From IMG/VR virus record IMGVR_UViG_3300036398_004909, positions 1-51,876 of that record: 51,876 nucleotides of DNA. The stretch is one strand, 5' to 3'. Positions 1-9,388 of the stretch are shown piece by piece. Origin of the DNA: a virus. The translations under genes were made by a program, and so were the position numbers. Within the stretch, counting starts at the first letter, position 1. Each line of letters opens with the position of its first letter. The notes under the pieces were generated by a model. It made no database searches, was not told the origin of the DNA, and worked only from the letters and a program-made list of their open reading frames with translations.

Positions 1-642
1 TTGAACGTAATATCTTTTTTCATCAATATTATCAATCGTGGATTCGTCACCAACACTCTCCAGTATGATAGGGAAATAATTACCTTTTATGTTAACGTAA
101 GACTGTGATGAACTAAAAGTTTTTAATACTTTTTGATTTAAAACATTTAATTCTGCCATACGATAGGTAAAAAATCTAATAGTATACGTTAAATCAACAC
201 CAACTGGCTGTGGTGCCATATAAACATCCGCACCTTTACGATTGCCGTCCCAAGTTGGAACCACCATATATGGAAAAGTTTTTCTAACAGGAATTTTAAA
301 ATCACTTGGGTTAGTACCTGGTTGGCCTTCTGGTTTTCTAACAACAGAAATAAAAGGTATTTTTATATTTTTATATTTATCAGAACTTTGCCAGGTTTTG
401 GTAAACTCTGTCCACCTTTGAGCCGTTAAAAACGTAACAGGAATTTTTTCACCATCAATAACCAACTCTAGTTCAGTATTTACCCAATCAACAAAACCAC
501 CATCTAAATCAGTAAAATCAATACCTCTTGGCAAAGGCGTATTTTTTTGGTCAATAAAATTTTCCAAATACTGTCTTGGGTTAGTTTGTTGTAAACCAGG
601 TTGTAAATCTAAATCTTTTTTTATTTTTTTAGGTAGTCCCAT
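1..642 (-). CDS. Tail-completion / sheath-terminator protein, T4 gp15-like (partial)
   Basis: The reading frame is open from an ATG at 642 to the left edge, so the C-terminus is missing (about 214 residues visible). It starts MGLPKKIKKDLDLQPGLQQT. Its later part, with VDLTYTIRFFTYRMAELN followed by a loop and a YFPIILES strand, resembles by eye the T4 gp15 region around its IYELSIFTRYEDD stretch, where gp15 caps the contracted sheath and tail tube. This comparison is from memory and is only moderate. The start lies 3 nt after the stop of the next minus-strand gene, which suggests a shared transcript with it. A tail-terminator role agrees with gp13 lying 2.5 kb away. It could instead be another virion protein of the same fold. 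Confidence 0.5.
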   Translation of the reverse strand, partial: MGLPKKIKKDLDLQPGLQQTNPRQYLENFIDQKNTPLPRGIDFTDLDGGFVDWVNTELELVIDGEKIPVTFLTAQRWTEFTKTWQSSDKYKNIKIPFISVVRKPEGQPGTNPSDFKIPVRKTFPYMVVPTWDGNRKGADVYMAPQPVGVDLTYTIRFFTYRMAELNVLNQKVLKTFSSSQSYVNIKGNYFPIILESVGDESTIDNIDEKRYYVQ

Positions 643-645
643 TTA

Positions 646-1161
646 TTAAAATTTTGGCAAAAACTCATTACTATCTGCATTAACGCAGTTTATTGTTCTG
701 TAATAACCTTTATAACCAAGCCTTGTATGTTTGTTATCTGAGAATATTTTACCATCATTTGCAACGGTAAAATATTTTATATTATCTTCTTTATCGACAT
801 AACCAATGTAATCACCATAGGAAATATCACAATCTAATTCGTCTAACTGTTCTTGAAAAATATGAAAAGTTAATTTACCATATTCTAAATATCGGTTCAT
901 ACCACCAGAATATGCTTTATTTTCACTTTGGTCTAAAACAAAACGAACCCTAAGTTCTTTTGGCGATTTAAACCTAATTTCATTTGATTTTGCTTCACCA
1001 TAAACCGCATCAACTTCTGTTTGAGTTCTATCAACCTCAAAAAGAACAACTACAAAGTTTAAATCACCTTCTAGATGTTCGCGGGCCATTTCGTTTTCAA
1101 TTCCGAAGTCTATACTATCATAGAATTTCCCAAGTCTTTGTATAGGTCTGCGTTTAGCCAT
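646..1161 (-). CDS. Putative neck / head-completion protein (T4 gp14-like, tentative)
   Basis: A 171-residue protein starting MAKRRPIQRLGKFYDSIDFG. An upstream TTG at 1167 is in frame, but the ATG at 1161 is preferred; it has an AATATTTAT promoter-like motif 14 nt upstream. The segment ISYGDYIGYVDKEDNIKYF resembles by eye the GDLIYFPMDNSLFEI stretch of the T4 neck protein gp14, but the protein is shorter than gp14 (about 256 residues). No signal peptide or membrane segment is visible. It is followed directly by the gp15-like gene, and gp13 lies across the helicase gene, so a head-tail connector role is reasonable. The coding call is safe; the function is weak. Confidence 0.55.
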   Translation of the reverse strand: MAKRRPIQRLGKFYDSIDFGIENEMAREHLEGDLNFVVVLFEVDRTQTEVDAVYGEAKSNEIRFKSPKELRVRFVLDQSENKAYSGGMNRYLEYGKLTFHIFQEQLDELDCDISYGDYIGYVDKEDNIKYFTVANDGKIFSDNKHTRLGYKGYYRTINCVNADSNEFLPKF

Positions 1162-1175
1162 AATCAACTTTTTTT

Positions 1176-1184
1176 ATAAATATT
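1176..1184 (-). promoter_or_regulatory. Late-promoter-like motif AATATTTAT
   Basis: Read on the minus strand this is AATATTTAT, one base from the recurrent GATATTTAT motif, 14 nt before the ATG at 1161. The gene it precedes looks like a virion protein. Confidence 0.4.
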
Positions 1185-1225
1185 TAGTAAACACCTATTT
1201 TATTTATTTTTTATAAATTGTTGAT

Positions 1226-1234
1226 TATATTTAT
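1226..1234 (+). promoter_or_regulatory. Late-promoter-like motif TATATTTAT
   Basis: TATATTTAT lies 8 nt before the helicase start and is one base from the GATATTTAT motif. Because the surroundings are very A+T-rich this is one of the weaker examples. Confidence 0.3.
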
Positions 1235-1242
1235 TCTACTTT

Positions 1243-3060
1243 ATGGTAGATTTAACTAGATTAAAAAGTAAAACAACATTAGAAAAGTTAAAAAACTATG
1301 TAGGTGAAAATGAACACATTTTAAAAATGAAAAAAAAATTCGAAAATGAAGGTTTTTTCATTTTAACACCAAGTCAAATATCTTACATAGAAGAAAATTA
1401 TAATTTTTCACCCATAGAATTCAATAAAATTGTTGAGATAACCGCTTATTTTGGTGAACAATTAAAAGAAAAATTTGCTTTAAAAAACGTACCTGAAAAA
1501 GTTTTTATTGAAAAACTTTTAAGTGATGGTGAAAAATCTTATCACGTCAAAGGCAAACTTTATAAAAACCAAAAAGAAAGTGTATATTATCATATACCAA
1601 AAACACAATTACTAACAGATTTATTTTTTGAATCATATGAAGATTTAGAAGTTGATTTTGAATCTGTTAATAAAGTAAATAAAAAAAATAGAAACTTATT
1701 TCCACACCAAGAAACTGCAATAAAATTTTTATTAAAAAGAGACAAATCTATTTTATCTGACGATATGGGTTTGGGAAAAACGAAATCGGCAATCGCTGCA
1801 GCTTTGTTATCTGGTGCTGAAAAAATATTAGTTGTTTGCCCTGCAAACGCAAAAATTAACTGGTTTCGTGAAATTACTGAATATTTGGATGAAGAAATGG
1901 CCACCATAGTTAAAAGTGGATATTGGCAACCAAAAGTTTTTACCATTATTAATTACGATATTTTAAATCGTTTTCACGAAATTCAAGATAAAAGAAAAAA
2001 AGAAGAAACCAAAAGTTACATTAATGAAGAAAAATTTGATTTAATGATTGTTGACGAGGCTCATATGATAAAAAATAAAGACAGCATTCGTGGTAAGATT
2101 GTTGCACAAATCGCTGAAAATATTCCTAAAGTTTGGTTATTAACAGGAACGCCGATATCAAATAGACCAATGGATTACTACAATCTATTAAAGATTTGTA
2201 AAGTTCCAGTAACTGATAATTTTCAACATTTCGCATATCGTTATTGTGCTGCGAAATCATTTAATAAAAAATTAGCATCAGGTAAAATTAAAAGAATTTG
2301 GTTGACCGATGGTGCTTCTAATTTAGAAGAGCTACATCAAAAAACTAAAAATTATATTCTTCGTAGAAAAAAAGAAGACCATTTAGATTTACCACCTAAA
2401 ATTATTTCACCTTTTTATTTAGAGTTAGAAAATAGAAAAGGTTACGAAAGTGCTTTTGAAGAATACGTTACTTGGTTAAAATTAGAAGGTAGAAGATTAG
2501 GACCAGCGAGACAAATGGTGGAAATGGTGGTTTTACGAAAATTTATTTCACAGGAAAAAATTCCACACACTATTGACATGGTGCAAAACTTTTTAGAACA
2601 ATCAGAAACCAAAAAAGTTATTATATTTACTGTTTTCACTGAAAGTTTAAAAAAATTAAAAGACGAACTTGGTGACATTGCGGTTTGTCACAACGGTGAA
2701 ATGTCGGATAAGGAAAAACAAAAAAGTATTGATAAATTCCAAAACGATCCAAAAGTTAGGGTTTTTATTGGTAATATTGTTTCAGCTGGTTCCGCAATCA
2801 CATTAACTGCATCAGATACAACTTTGTTTCATGATATCGATTTTGTTCCTGCAAACCACCAACAAGCTGAGGATAGATCCTACCGTATCGGCCAAGACAA
2901 AACGGTTAACATATATTACCCCATATTTGAAAATAGCATAGAAGAAAAAATTTACGAAATTCTACAAAAGAAAAAAGAAATAATATCTAAAGTTATGGGC
3001 GAAAAAGTTGATCACATAGATATTGCTGAAGATTTTATTTCAACTTTATTTAAAATATAA
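1243..3060 (+). CDS. SNF2-family DNA helicase / ATPase
   Basis: A 605-residue superfamily 2 enzyme of the SNF2 type. Visible motifs in order: Walker A DDMGLGKTKSA (from about residue 173), motif Ia VVCPANAKINW, Walker B/DEAH box VDEAHMIKNK (about 270), motif III LLTGTPISNR, and the C-terminal helicase motifs including QAEDRSYRIGQ (about 543-549). The first 150 or so residues are a non-helicase extension. Such enzymes translocate on duplex DNA and remodel protein-DNA or branched structures. In T4 the unrelated-in-detail SF2 helicase UvsW promotes branch migration; a similar recombination or repair role is an inference here. It sits alone between oppositely oriented neck genes. Confidence 0.93.
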   Translation: MVDLTRLKSKTTLEKLKNYVGENEHILKMKKKFENEGFFILTPSQISYIEENYNFSPIEFNKIVEITAYFGEQLKEKFALKNVPEKVFIEKLLSDGEKSYHVKGKLYKNQKESVYYHIPKTQLLTDLFFESYEDLEVDFESVNKVNKKNRNLFPHQETAIKFLLKRDKSILSDDMGLGKTKSAIAAALLSGAEKILVVCPANAKINWFREITEYLDEEMATIVKSGYWQPKVFTIINYDILNRFHEIQDKRKKEETKSYINEEKFDLMIVDEAHMIKNKDSIRGKIVAQIAENIPKVWLLTGTPISNRPMDYYNLLKICKVPVTDNFQHFAYRYCAAKSFNKKLASGKIKRIWLTDGASNLEELHQKTKNYILRRKKEDHLDLPPKIISPFYLELENRKGYESAFEEYVTWLKLEGRRLGPARQMVEMVVLRKFISQEKIPHTIDMVQNFLEQSETKKVIIFTVFTESLKKLKDELGDIAVCHNGEMSDKEKQKSIDKFQNDPKVRVFIGNIVSAGSAITLTASDTTLFHDIDFVPANHQQAEDRSYRIGQDKTVNIYYPIFENSIEEKIYEILQKKKEIISKVMGEKVDHIDIAEDFISTLFKI

Positions 3061-3068
3061 AAGTAATG

Positions 3069-3077
3069 GATATTTAT
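3069..3077 (+). promoter_or_regulatory. Candidate late promoter GATATTTAT
   Basis: Exact GATATTTAT, 16 nt before the start of the gp13 homologue and just after the helicase stop. It is a clear example of the recurrent motif in front of a virion gene. Confidence 0.5.
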
Positions 3078-3093
3078 CTATTAAAAAACCTAA

Positions 3094-4239
3094 ATGGCTT
3101 TAGTAATAGATGATATCGAAAAGGAAAAAGTTTTCCGTCAAATCAGACATAGGTTAGGTGCTCCACTTAGAAAAATAGAATTATCCGATGAACAACTTTG
3201 TACTTTATTGGAAATTGCTATCGAAGATCATTCGGCCTACATAAATGAATGGTTGGTGGAATCACAATGGTCTTCTTTAGACAATATAAATTTAAACACA
3301 ACAGACTTAACCAAGGCATTAACAACCAGAGGTCAGGATTATGAGGATAGTTTTACTTATGCGTATTCTAAAATTGTTGGTTTACAAGCTAGAGGCCCTT
3401 GGGAGTTAAAACAAGATTATGTGGTTTTAAATGACCACCAACAAGTGTATCAAATACCAGCTGGTCGTGAGGTAAGTGAAGTACTTTATTTCCAACCGCC
3501 AACTGTAGATTACGCTTTATATTCTAATTATGGTTTTGGTGATTATGGTTTTGGTGGTGGTGTTGCTCAATTACCTTATGGTGCTGCTGGTGGTGGTTTT
3601 GGATACGGTGGTTTTTATTTGGCACCAGCTTTTGATATTGTATTAAGAAACTCAGATTATAATTTAAAACAAAGATTAGTTAGTTCAGAATTAATCTATT
3701 GGATTACGGCAGGCCCTAACGGTACTAAATTTTTACATTTAGCACCACCTCCAGGTAGTCGTTTAGCTTTTGGACGTGGTGGTTTTGCCGGAGGTAATTC
3801 CATCAATGTTGCCGGTAGTCGAGTTTGGTATTGGTATTACGAAACAACGACGGCTGAAGATCGTTTACGTTGTTTAAACGCAAATAAAGATATTGTAAAA
3901 TTACCTTCTGACGTTCCGATTGATGTTGTTAATTTTACAGAATTAAACACACCATCAAAACAATGGGTCAGAGATTATTTTACTGCCTTATGTAAAGAAA
4001 CTTTAGGTAGGGTTCGTGGAAAATTTGGTGGTGTTTTGGGTGTTGCTGACGCTGAGGTTACAATGGATTATGAATCTTTATTGTCAGAATCCAAAGAAGA
4101 TAAGGAGAAGTTGATGACACGTCTTAATGAAAGACTAGAAAGATTACGTCCGGATAACATGTTGACCAGAAAGGCAACAGAGGCTGAACAATTAAATAAA
4201 ATGTTACAATACAGACCTTTAGGTTTTACAGTTATATAA
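3094..4239 (+). CDS. gp13: Neck protein, T4 gp13-like
   Basis: A 381-residue neck (head-to-tail connector) protein. The N-terminal stretch RQIRHRLGAPLRKIELSDEQ followed by an acidic helix matches the start of T4 gp13 (RRLGAPIINVELTPDQI). The C-terminal stretch SKQWVRDYFTALCKETLGRV matches gp13 [20 protein letters not shown], and both proteins end with a hydrophobic GF/G-I-V tail. In T4, gp13 with gp14 completes the filled head and gives the tail-docking site. The middle (about residues 140-175) is rich in Gly/Phe/Tyr (YGFGDYGFGGGVAQLPYG), as in T4 gp13, which also has a Gly-rich middle. The homology is read by eye from remembered sequence but covers both ends. Confidence 0.85.
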   Translation: MALVIDDIEKEKVFRQIRHRLGAPLRKIELSDEQLCTLLEIAIEDHSAYINEWLVESQWSSLDNINLNTTDLTKALTTRGQDYEDSFTYAYSKIVGLQARGPWELKQDYVVLNDHQQVYQIPAGREVSEVLYFQPPTVDYALYSNYGFGDYGFGGGVAQLPYGAAGGGFGYGGFYLAPAFDIVLRNSDYNLKQRLVSSELIYWITAGPNGTKFLHLAPPPGSRLAFGRGGFAGGNSINVAGSRVWYWYYETTTAEDRLRCLNANKDIVKLPSDVPIDVVNFTELNTPSKQWVRDYFTALCKETLGRVRGKFGGVLGVADAEVTMDYESLLSESKEDKEKLMTRLNERLERLRPDNMLTRKATEAEQLNKMLQYRPLGFTVI

Positions 4240-4240
4240 A

Positions 4241-7200
4241 ATGGCACAATTTTTTACTCGCCCAAACATAGAAGATAGAACCATGGTACAATACAGTTCA
4301 ATGGTAATTAATTTATCAGGAACTACGGCAATCGCAAACCCTGGGTATTTAAAAATTAACCAAGGTGCGGCACCAGGTTTAGTTGCAACATCTTTAGATT
4401 TTGATGGTACCGTTGTTTGGGGCCCAGTTAGTGGTTTAAGTTGGTCGATATCAGCTTGCACCTCACCCTTATACGTTAATAATATTGTTGCATGTCCGTC
4501 ATCAGCTGGTACCATTGTGGTACAATCGGGAATCTTAACGGTTAACGGAGCTTTACAATTAAACCCAACATTATCAGGTGGTACCGCTGGTGACCGTCTT
4601 TTAGTTATAGATAGTAATGGTTATGTTAAAGTTGGTCAAACAGGTACTTCTATAAGTTCTTTAAGTTATAACAATAACAACTTAACCTTAATCTTAAACG
4701 ATGGTAGTATTTTTACTGCAACCATTAACACAATGACAGGATTAACTATTAATGGCAATTTAACCGTTAGTGGTAACACAAGAATTGTTGGTAATACTTC
4801 TGTAATTGGTAATTTAAATGTTACTGGTAATACTTCTATTAACGGTTCAGTAAGTGCGACAACTTATTATGGTGATGGTTCTAATTTAACAGGTATTCCT
4901 GACTACTACGTGACTGGTGGTACTTTTGGTGGTAATGTTTTAACTTTAAATCGCCAAAACGGTTCTGTCACGATTGCAGGTTTTACTGGTTTTACTGATA
5001 ATTTTGTAACTGGTGGTACTTATAATTATAGTACCGGAACTTTAACATTAAACAGGCAAAACGGTTCTCTTTCAGTTTCTGGTTTAAGTTTTACAGGCAA
5101 CACTTTAGGTACTTGTATTACCGATATATACGTTCAAAATTTATATGGTTGTAGTAATCCTATAACAATAGGGAGTTCACTTAAAAGTTCTGCAGGTGGC
5201 TCTACCGCGGCAGGAACATCAGCTTTTGCTTTCGGTAACAATGTTGCTGCGACAGGTAACTTTTCCATGGCTCAAGGTAATGGAACATCAACTGCTGGTG
5301 GAACATATGCTCATGCAGAAGGTGCTAATACAACCGCTAGTGGGTTAGGTTCTCACGCAGAGGGGTTATCAACAACATCATCAGGTCAATATGCACATGC
5401 TGAAGGTAGAGGGGCTGTTGCGTCAGGAAACTATTCACACGCACAAGGTTTATTTACAAACGCAACAACAGAAGGAACTTTTGCATCAGGTTCAGGTTCA
5501 ACCGCATCGGGAGCAAATTCTTTTATCCATTCAGTTGGATCAACGGTTTCTGGTAATAGGTCAGTTGTTTTAGGTGGTTTTGGAATAAACGGAACATCAA
5601 ATGATTTTGTTTATGTCCCAAGTTTAAACATTAACACAACACCAACAAATAATGATTCAAATGCTCAAATTTTATCAAGAAATTCTAGTACCGGTAATAT
5701 TGAATATACTAATCTATCTTTATTAACCGCTTATACTGATACTTTTGTAACCGGTTTTACTTATAACAATGCAAACAGGTTAACAATAAGTAGAAACGGG
5801 AGTCAACCTGATTTAACGGTTTCAATAAATAATTTTACTGGCCTAACTGTTAATGGTAGTTTATCCGCGACAACCTATTATGGTAATGGTTCAAACTTAA
5901 CTGGTATCCCTGATTATTATGTTACAGGTGGTACCTATTCGGCTGGTACCTTAACTTTAAACCGCCAAAACGGTTCTTTAACTATACCAAACTTTCCAGT
6001 ACCTTCCGCACCAAATAATAGTGTTCAGTTTAATAACAATAACACTTTTAGTGGTAGTAGTGTTTTTACCTTTAACGGTAATGGTCTAAGTCTTGGATCG
6101 GTTTCGGCATCAACGAGTCAAAGATTGGTATTATCTAATGATGTTGATAACCCTGATTTATGGATACAAAGTCAATATAATCAAAGAATTATTTTTAATA
6201 ATTCAACTACAAATAGAAAATGGTATATTAGTTCAGATGCACTACCCACAGGTGTGAACGCAAGAGATAATTTTGGTATTGGTACAGGATCAAACGCGGC
6301 TGTTGCGATATTCCAAATACATAGAGCAGGTAGTTTTAGTGGTTTAACATCTGATAGAGTGTTAATACAAGGTGAAGGATCTAATCAACTCGGAATTTTA
6401 CGTGTAAATGGACAAGTACAATTCCCAAAATATGGTGAAATACCGTCAATATATAGTGGCACACCTAGATATTATTTAGCGGTAAATTCTTCTGGTGATG
6501 TTATTACCACAAATGTAACACTGGGTACTGTAACCGCAGATACTTTTGTAACTGGTTTTACTTATAATAACGCAAACACATTAACAATAAGTAGAAATGG
6601 GGGACAACCAGATTTATCAGTTAATATTAACAGATTAACGGGATTAACTGTTACAAACGGTTTATCCGCAGATACCTTAACATTAACCACAATGGCGGTA
6701 ACTGCAAGTACTAGTACCCAAGCTTTAGTTAGAAATACAACAACTGGTGTTGTTGAAAGTCGACCATTTGGTTTGGAAAGTATTATTCTTGTAACTTCAG
6801 CTTCAACCATACCAATAGCAGGCGTTGGGCCAAGTTTCGATTCGATTAAAGGCATACCACAAGGCCAAGTTATTACGGGTTATACCACTATATATAGTAA
6901 CAATGTTTCCCAATCCGGACCAACAGTAAACACTAACTTTGGTACATATGATAATACAACAGGTTTATTTACGACAAATGTGAATGCGACTTTAATGTTA
7001 AACGCATATATACATTTAAAACCAGACACTAGCACATCAACCGCGTGGTCACTTTCGGGGACTGGTGAATTTGGTATTGGTATTTGTCCTAATAACGCAA
7101 CTGATATTTATGTTGGTGATTATCAAACAATAATCCCTGACCCTGATACGGCACAATATGTTTATGAATTGTATGGAGCAAACGCACCAAGAACAAATCA

Positions 7201-7339
7201 AATAGATATCAGTATTAGCACTGTAATTTACGCAGCTTCTGGTTCTAGTTTTAGAGTTAAAGTTTTAAATAAAACCGATAGAAACTATGCTGGTGTTCAA
7301 GGTGACGGTATCAGATTTTCAATAACAAGAATAATGTAA
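4241..7339 (+). CDS. Tail-fibre-like adhesin with YadA-head repeats and C1q-like C-terminus
   Basis: A 1032-residue Thr/Ser/Asn/Gly-rich protein starting 1 nt after the gp13 stop. Middle (about residues 325-450): 14-16 residue repeats of the form GxYAHAEGxxTxASGxxSHAEG, the pattern of trimeric autotransporter (YadA-like) head domains. Around them are repeated beta modules such as DTFVTGFTYNNANRLTISRN and two copies of ATTYYGxGSNLTGIPDYYVT. The last 170 residues look like a C1q/TNF-type beta sandwich (starting near ILVTSASTIPIAGVGP) that would form the trimeric tip. It is probably a receptor-binding or decoration fibre. It is a paralogue of the next gene in its repeat and tip regions. The receptor cannot be read from sequence. 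Confidence 0.82.
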   Translation: MAQFFTRPNIEDRTMVQYSSMVINLSGTTAIANPGYLKINQGAAPGLVATSLDFDGTVVWGPVSGLSWSISACTSPLYVNNIVACPSSAGTIVVQSGILTVNGALQLNPTLSGGTAGDRLLVIDSNGYVKVGQTGTSISSLSYNNNNLTLILNDGSIFTATINTMTGLTINGNLTVSGNTRIVGNTSVIGNLNVTGNTSINGSVSATTYYGDGSNLTGIPDYYVTGGTFGGNVLTLNRQNGSVTIAGFTGFTDNFVTGGTYNYSTGTLTLNRQNGSLSVSGLSFTGNTLGTCITDIYVQNLYGCSNPITIGSSLKSSAGGSTAAGTSAFAFGNNVAATGNFSMAQGNGTSTAGGTYAHAEGANTTASGLGSHAEGLSTTSSGQYAHAEGRGAVASGNYSHAQGLFTNATTEGTFASGSGSTASGANSFIHSVGSTVSGNRSVVLGGFGINGTSNDFVYVPSLNINTTPTNNDSNAQILSRNSSTGNIEYTNLSLLTAYTDTFVTGFTYNNANRLTISRNGSQPDLTVSINNFTGLTVNGSLSATTYYGNGSNLTGIPDYYVTGGTYSAGTLTLNRQNGSLTIPNFPVPSAPNNSVQFNNNNTFSGSSVFTFNGNGLSLGSVSASTSQRLVLSNDVDNPDLWIQSQYNQRIIFNNSTTNRKWYISSDALPTGVNARDNFGIGTGSNAAVAIFQIHRAGSFSGLTSDRVLIQGEGSNQLGILRVNGQVQFPKYGEIPSIYSGTPRYYLAVNSSGDVITTNVTLGTVTADTFVTGFTYNNANTLTISRNGGQPDLSVNINRLTGLTVTNGLSADTLTLTTMAVTASTSTQALVRNTTTGVVESRPFGLESIILVTSASTIPIAGVGPSFDSIKGIPQGQVITGYTTIYSNNVSQSGPTVNTNFGTYDNTTGLFTTNVNATLMLNAYIHLKPDTSTSTAWSLSGTGEFGIGICPNNATDIYVGDYQTIIPDPDTAQYVYELYGANAPRTNQIDISISTVIYAASGSSFRVKVLNKTDRNYAGVQGDGIRFSITRIM
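5738..5866 (+). repeat. Intragenic module repeat, copy 1 (copy 2 at 6538-6676)
   Basis: The DNA coding DTFVTGFTYNNAN...LTISRNG...PDL occurs here and again at about 6538-6676, with high nucleotide similarity. A second pair, coding ATTYYG(D/N)GSNLTGIPDYYVT, lies at about 4852-4923 and 5864-5935. These are duplicated fibre modules and could allow recombination within the gene. Confidence 0.7.
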
Positions 7340-7354
7340 AAAATATAATATAAA

Positions 7355-9388
7355 ATGTCATTAAATTTAAGAAGTTCAGGAACCCCTTTAACACAACCAC
7401 AATTAGATAGTAATTTTACTTTTCTTTTTGGTAGAGATATTACTGGGACAACTGTATCTGGAAATACGGTTTTTTTAAATAAACAAAATGGTACAAGTTT
7501 TAGTTTTAATATACCTTCTTTTACAGGAAACACTTCAGCTTCTTGTATAAATGATTTATATGTTAGTAACATTCACGGGTGTTCACCAATAACAATTCAT
7601 GATTCTATTCAAAGTGTTGGTTCTTTCGCAAATGGTTTTCGTAGTTTTGCTTTTGGTGATGATGATAATACAGCTAGTGGTGATTTTTCTTTTGCAATTG
7701 GTGAGACTACAATAGCAAGTGGTAATTCTTCACACGCGGAAGGTGTAAGTACAACAGCAATTGGTTATGGTTCTCATACAGAAGGCAATAGCACAGAAGC
7801 TATTGGTAATTATTCACACGCGGAAGGTGAAGGTACAACATCGAATGGCATATCTTCACACGCGGAAGGTTTTACTACAACAGCAACTGGTGATTATTCA
7901 CATGCGGAAGGATCGACAACACTAACCACTGGTGCTTATTCTCACGCAGAGGGTAGGGGTACTAAAACAGAAGGTGATTATTCACATGCAGAAGGTGAAA
8001 ATACGATAGCAACCGGTGAAAGATCACACGCGGAAGGTCGTGATACGCGGTCACTTGGTTGGTGGTCACACGCAGAAGGATCTGGGTCTTATACTGGTGT
8101 ATATGGTTATACAGTCACAAACACAACAAACGGTGTAATCACGTTAGATTCTACCTATGGTAATGTTGTGTCACAGTTTACCGGTATGACTTATGTTATG
8201 ACTAACGCTTCAGGGATGTATGGTACAATAAGTGGGACACCGACTTTTGATGGTACTAATACAATAGTATATATAAATGAAACTGATGGTGGAGAAACGA
8301 TAATAGCACCAATGGAAAATCCACAAGCTGAATCGGCCGACCAAATATTAGGCGGTTATTATTCACATGCGGAAGGTCAAGGCGCAATAGCACGTGGTGA
8401 CAATTCACATGCGGAAGGAGGGCTTCTATCTTTTTCATCCCCAGGAGGTGGTACAATATTTACAAGAACAGTTGCCAATGGATCTTATTCACACGCAGAA
8501 GGTATTGCAACTAAAGCTTTAGGTAATAGTTCACATTCACAAGGTATTTTAACAGAGGCTATTGGTACCTATTCATTTGCGTCAGGAAGTAATTCAAAAG
8601 CTTATGGGTTCACTTCCTTCATACACTCAACTGATTCTATCTTAACTAGTGGTGCAACAAATTCGGTTTTATTGGGTGGTCAAAACATCACGGGTTCATC
8701 AAGTAATACTGTTTATGTTCCGAATTTAAATATTAATTACCAACCAAACACACATACAGGTACAACTTCGCAAGTTTTGGTTAGAGACAGTGTTACAGGT
8801 AATGTTGAAGTTAAAAATATTGGAAATGTTTATTATTGTGCTTTATTTATAAATTCTAGTAGTCAACCACCTGCAGGTATTATACCGTCGGTAACAATAG
8901 CTAATGGTGGTATCGCTGATAGAGGTAAAAGAATTACTGGTTTTACACAGATAGTATCAAATGGTGTTGTCTCTAATTCAACGGGAGTAGGTAATTATGT
9001 GACATCACCACCAAGTTGTAGTTTCGGTACTTTTAATAATAATAGTGGAGTTTTTAGTATAACACAAGCAGGTCTTTATCTTATTGAAGGATCGATACAT
9101 CTTAAATCGGATAATGATTCTTCTGTTTATTGGCAATCAGTTTCGGCAGGTACTTTTGGTTTAGGTATTCACCCGGCAAATGATACTGATATTTATGCAG
9201 GAAATTATATGGCAGTATTACCTAATGTGCAATCAGAAATTGATGTAACAGTAAGTACTTTAATATATGCTGACGGTACAAATGATTTTGTCTCTCTAAA
9301 ACATTTAAATTGGACTAATAGAAGTTATAACGGTACAGTTTACACTAGTAGTGATGTCATCAGGTTTTCAATAACAAAAGTGTATTAA
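7355..9388 (+). CDS. Second YadA-head-like fibre protein with C1q-like C-terminus
   Basis: A 677-residue protein starting MSLNLRSSGTPLTQPQLDSN. Residues of about 90-390 contain more than ten copies of SHAEGxxTxAxGxY, each about 14-16 residues; this is the left-handed beta-roll repeat of YadA-type trimeric head domains. The array is interrupted at about residues 245-325 by a non-repeat insertion. The last 160 residues (from YYCALFINSSSQPPAGIIPS) again look like a C1q-like tip and end DVIRFSITKVY, close to DGIRFSITRIM at the end of the preceding gene. The two genes are thus paralogous. The start of the next gene overlaps its stop. It is likely a tail fibre or short-fibre tip. Confidence 0.82.
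   Translation: MSLNLRSSGTPLTQPQLDSNFTFLFGRDITGTTVSGNTVFLNKQNGTSFSFNIPSFTGNTSASCINDLYVSNIHGCSPITIHDSIQSVGSFANGFRSFAFGDDDNTASGDFSFAIGETTIASGNSSHAEGVSTTAIGYGSHTEGNSTEAIGNYSHAEGEGTTSNGISSHAEGFTTTATGDYSHAEGSTTLTTGAYSHAEGRGTKTEGDYSHAEGENTIATGERSHAEGRDTRSLGWWSHAEGSGSYTGVYGYTVTNTTNGVITLDSTYGNVVSQFTGMTYVMTNASGMYGTISGTPTFDGTNTIVYINETDGGETIIAPMENPQAESADQILGGYYSHAEGQGAIARGDNSHAEGGLLSFSSPGGGTIFTRTVANGSYSHAEGIATKALGNSSHSQGILTEAIGTYSFASGSNSKAYGFTSFIHSTDSILTSGATNSVLLGGQNITGSSSNTVYVPNLNINYQPNTHTGTTSQVLVRDSVTGNVEVKNIGNVYYCALFINSSSQPPAGIIPSVTIANGGIADRGKRITGFTQIVSNGVVSNSTGVGNYVTSPPSCSFGTFNNNSGVFSITQAGLYLIEGSIHLKSDNDSSVYWQSVSAGTFGLGIHPANDTDIYAGNYMAVLPNVQSEIDVTVSTLIYADGTNDFVSLKHLNWTNRSYNGTVYTSSDVIRFSITKVY
7729..8505 (+). 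repeat. SHAEG coding repeat array
   Basis: A run of in-frame, degenerate repeats of about 42-48 nt whose core is TCACAYGCRGAAGG, coding SHAEG. A smaller set is at about 5300-5460 in the preceding gene. They are protein-structure repeats, not CRISPR: the periods vary and the frame is kept throughout. Confidence 0.8.

Noticed and set aside
1590-1946. Minus-strand 118-codon frame inside the helicase
   Set aside because: Antisense to the conserved helicase motifs; no start context and no recognisable protein.
7729-8505. SHAEG DNA repeats as a CRISPR array
   Set aside because: Repeat length and spacing vary and the whole run stays in one reading frame with a structured protein repeat.
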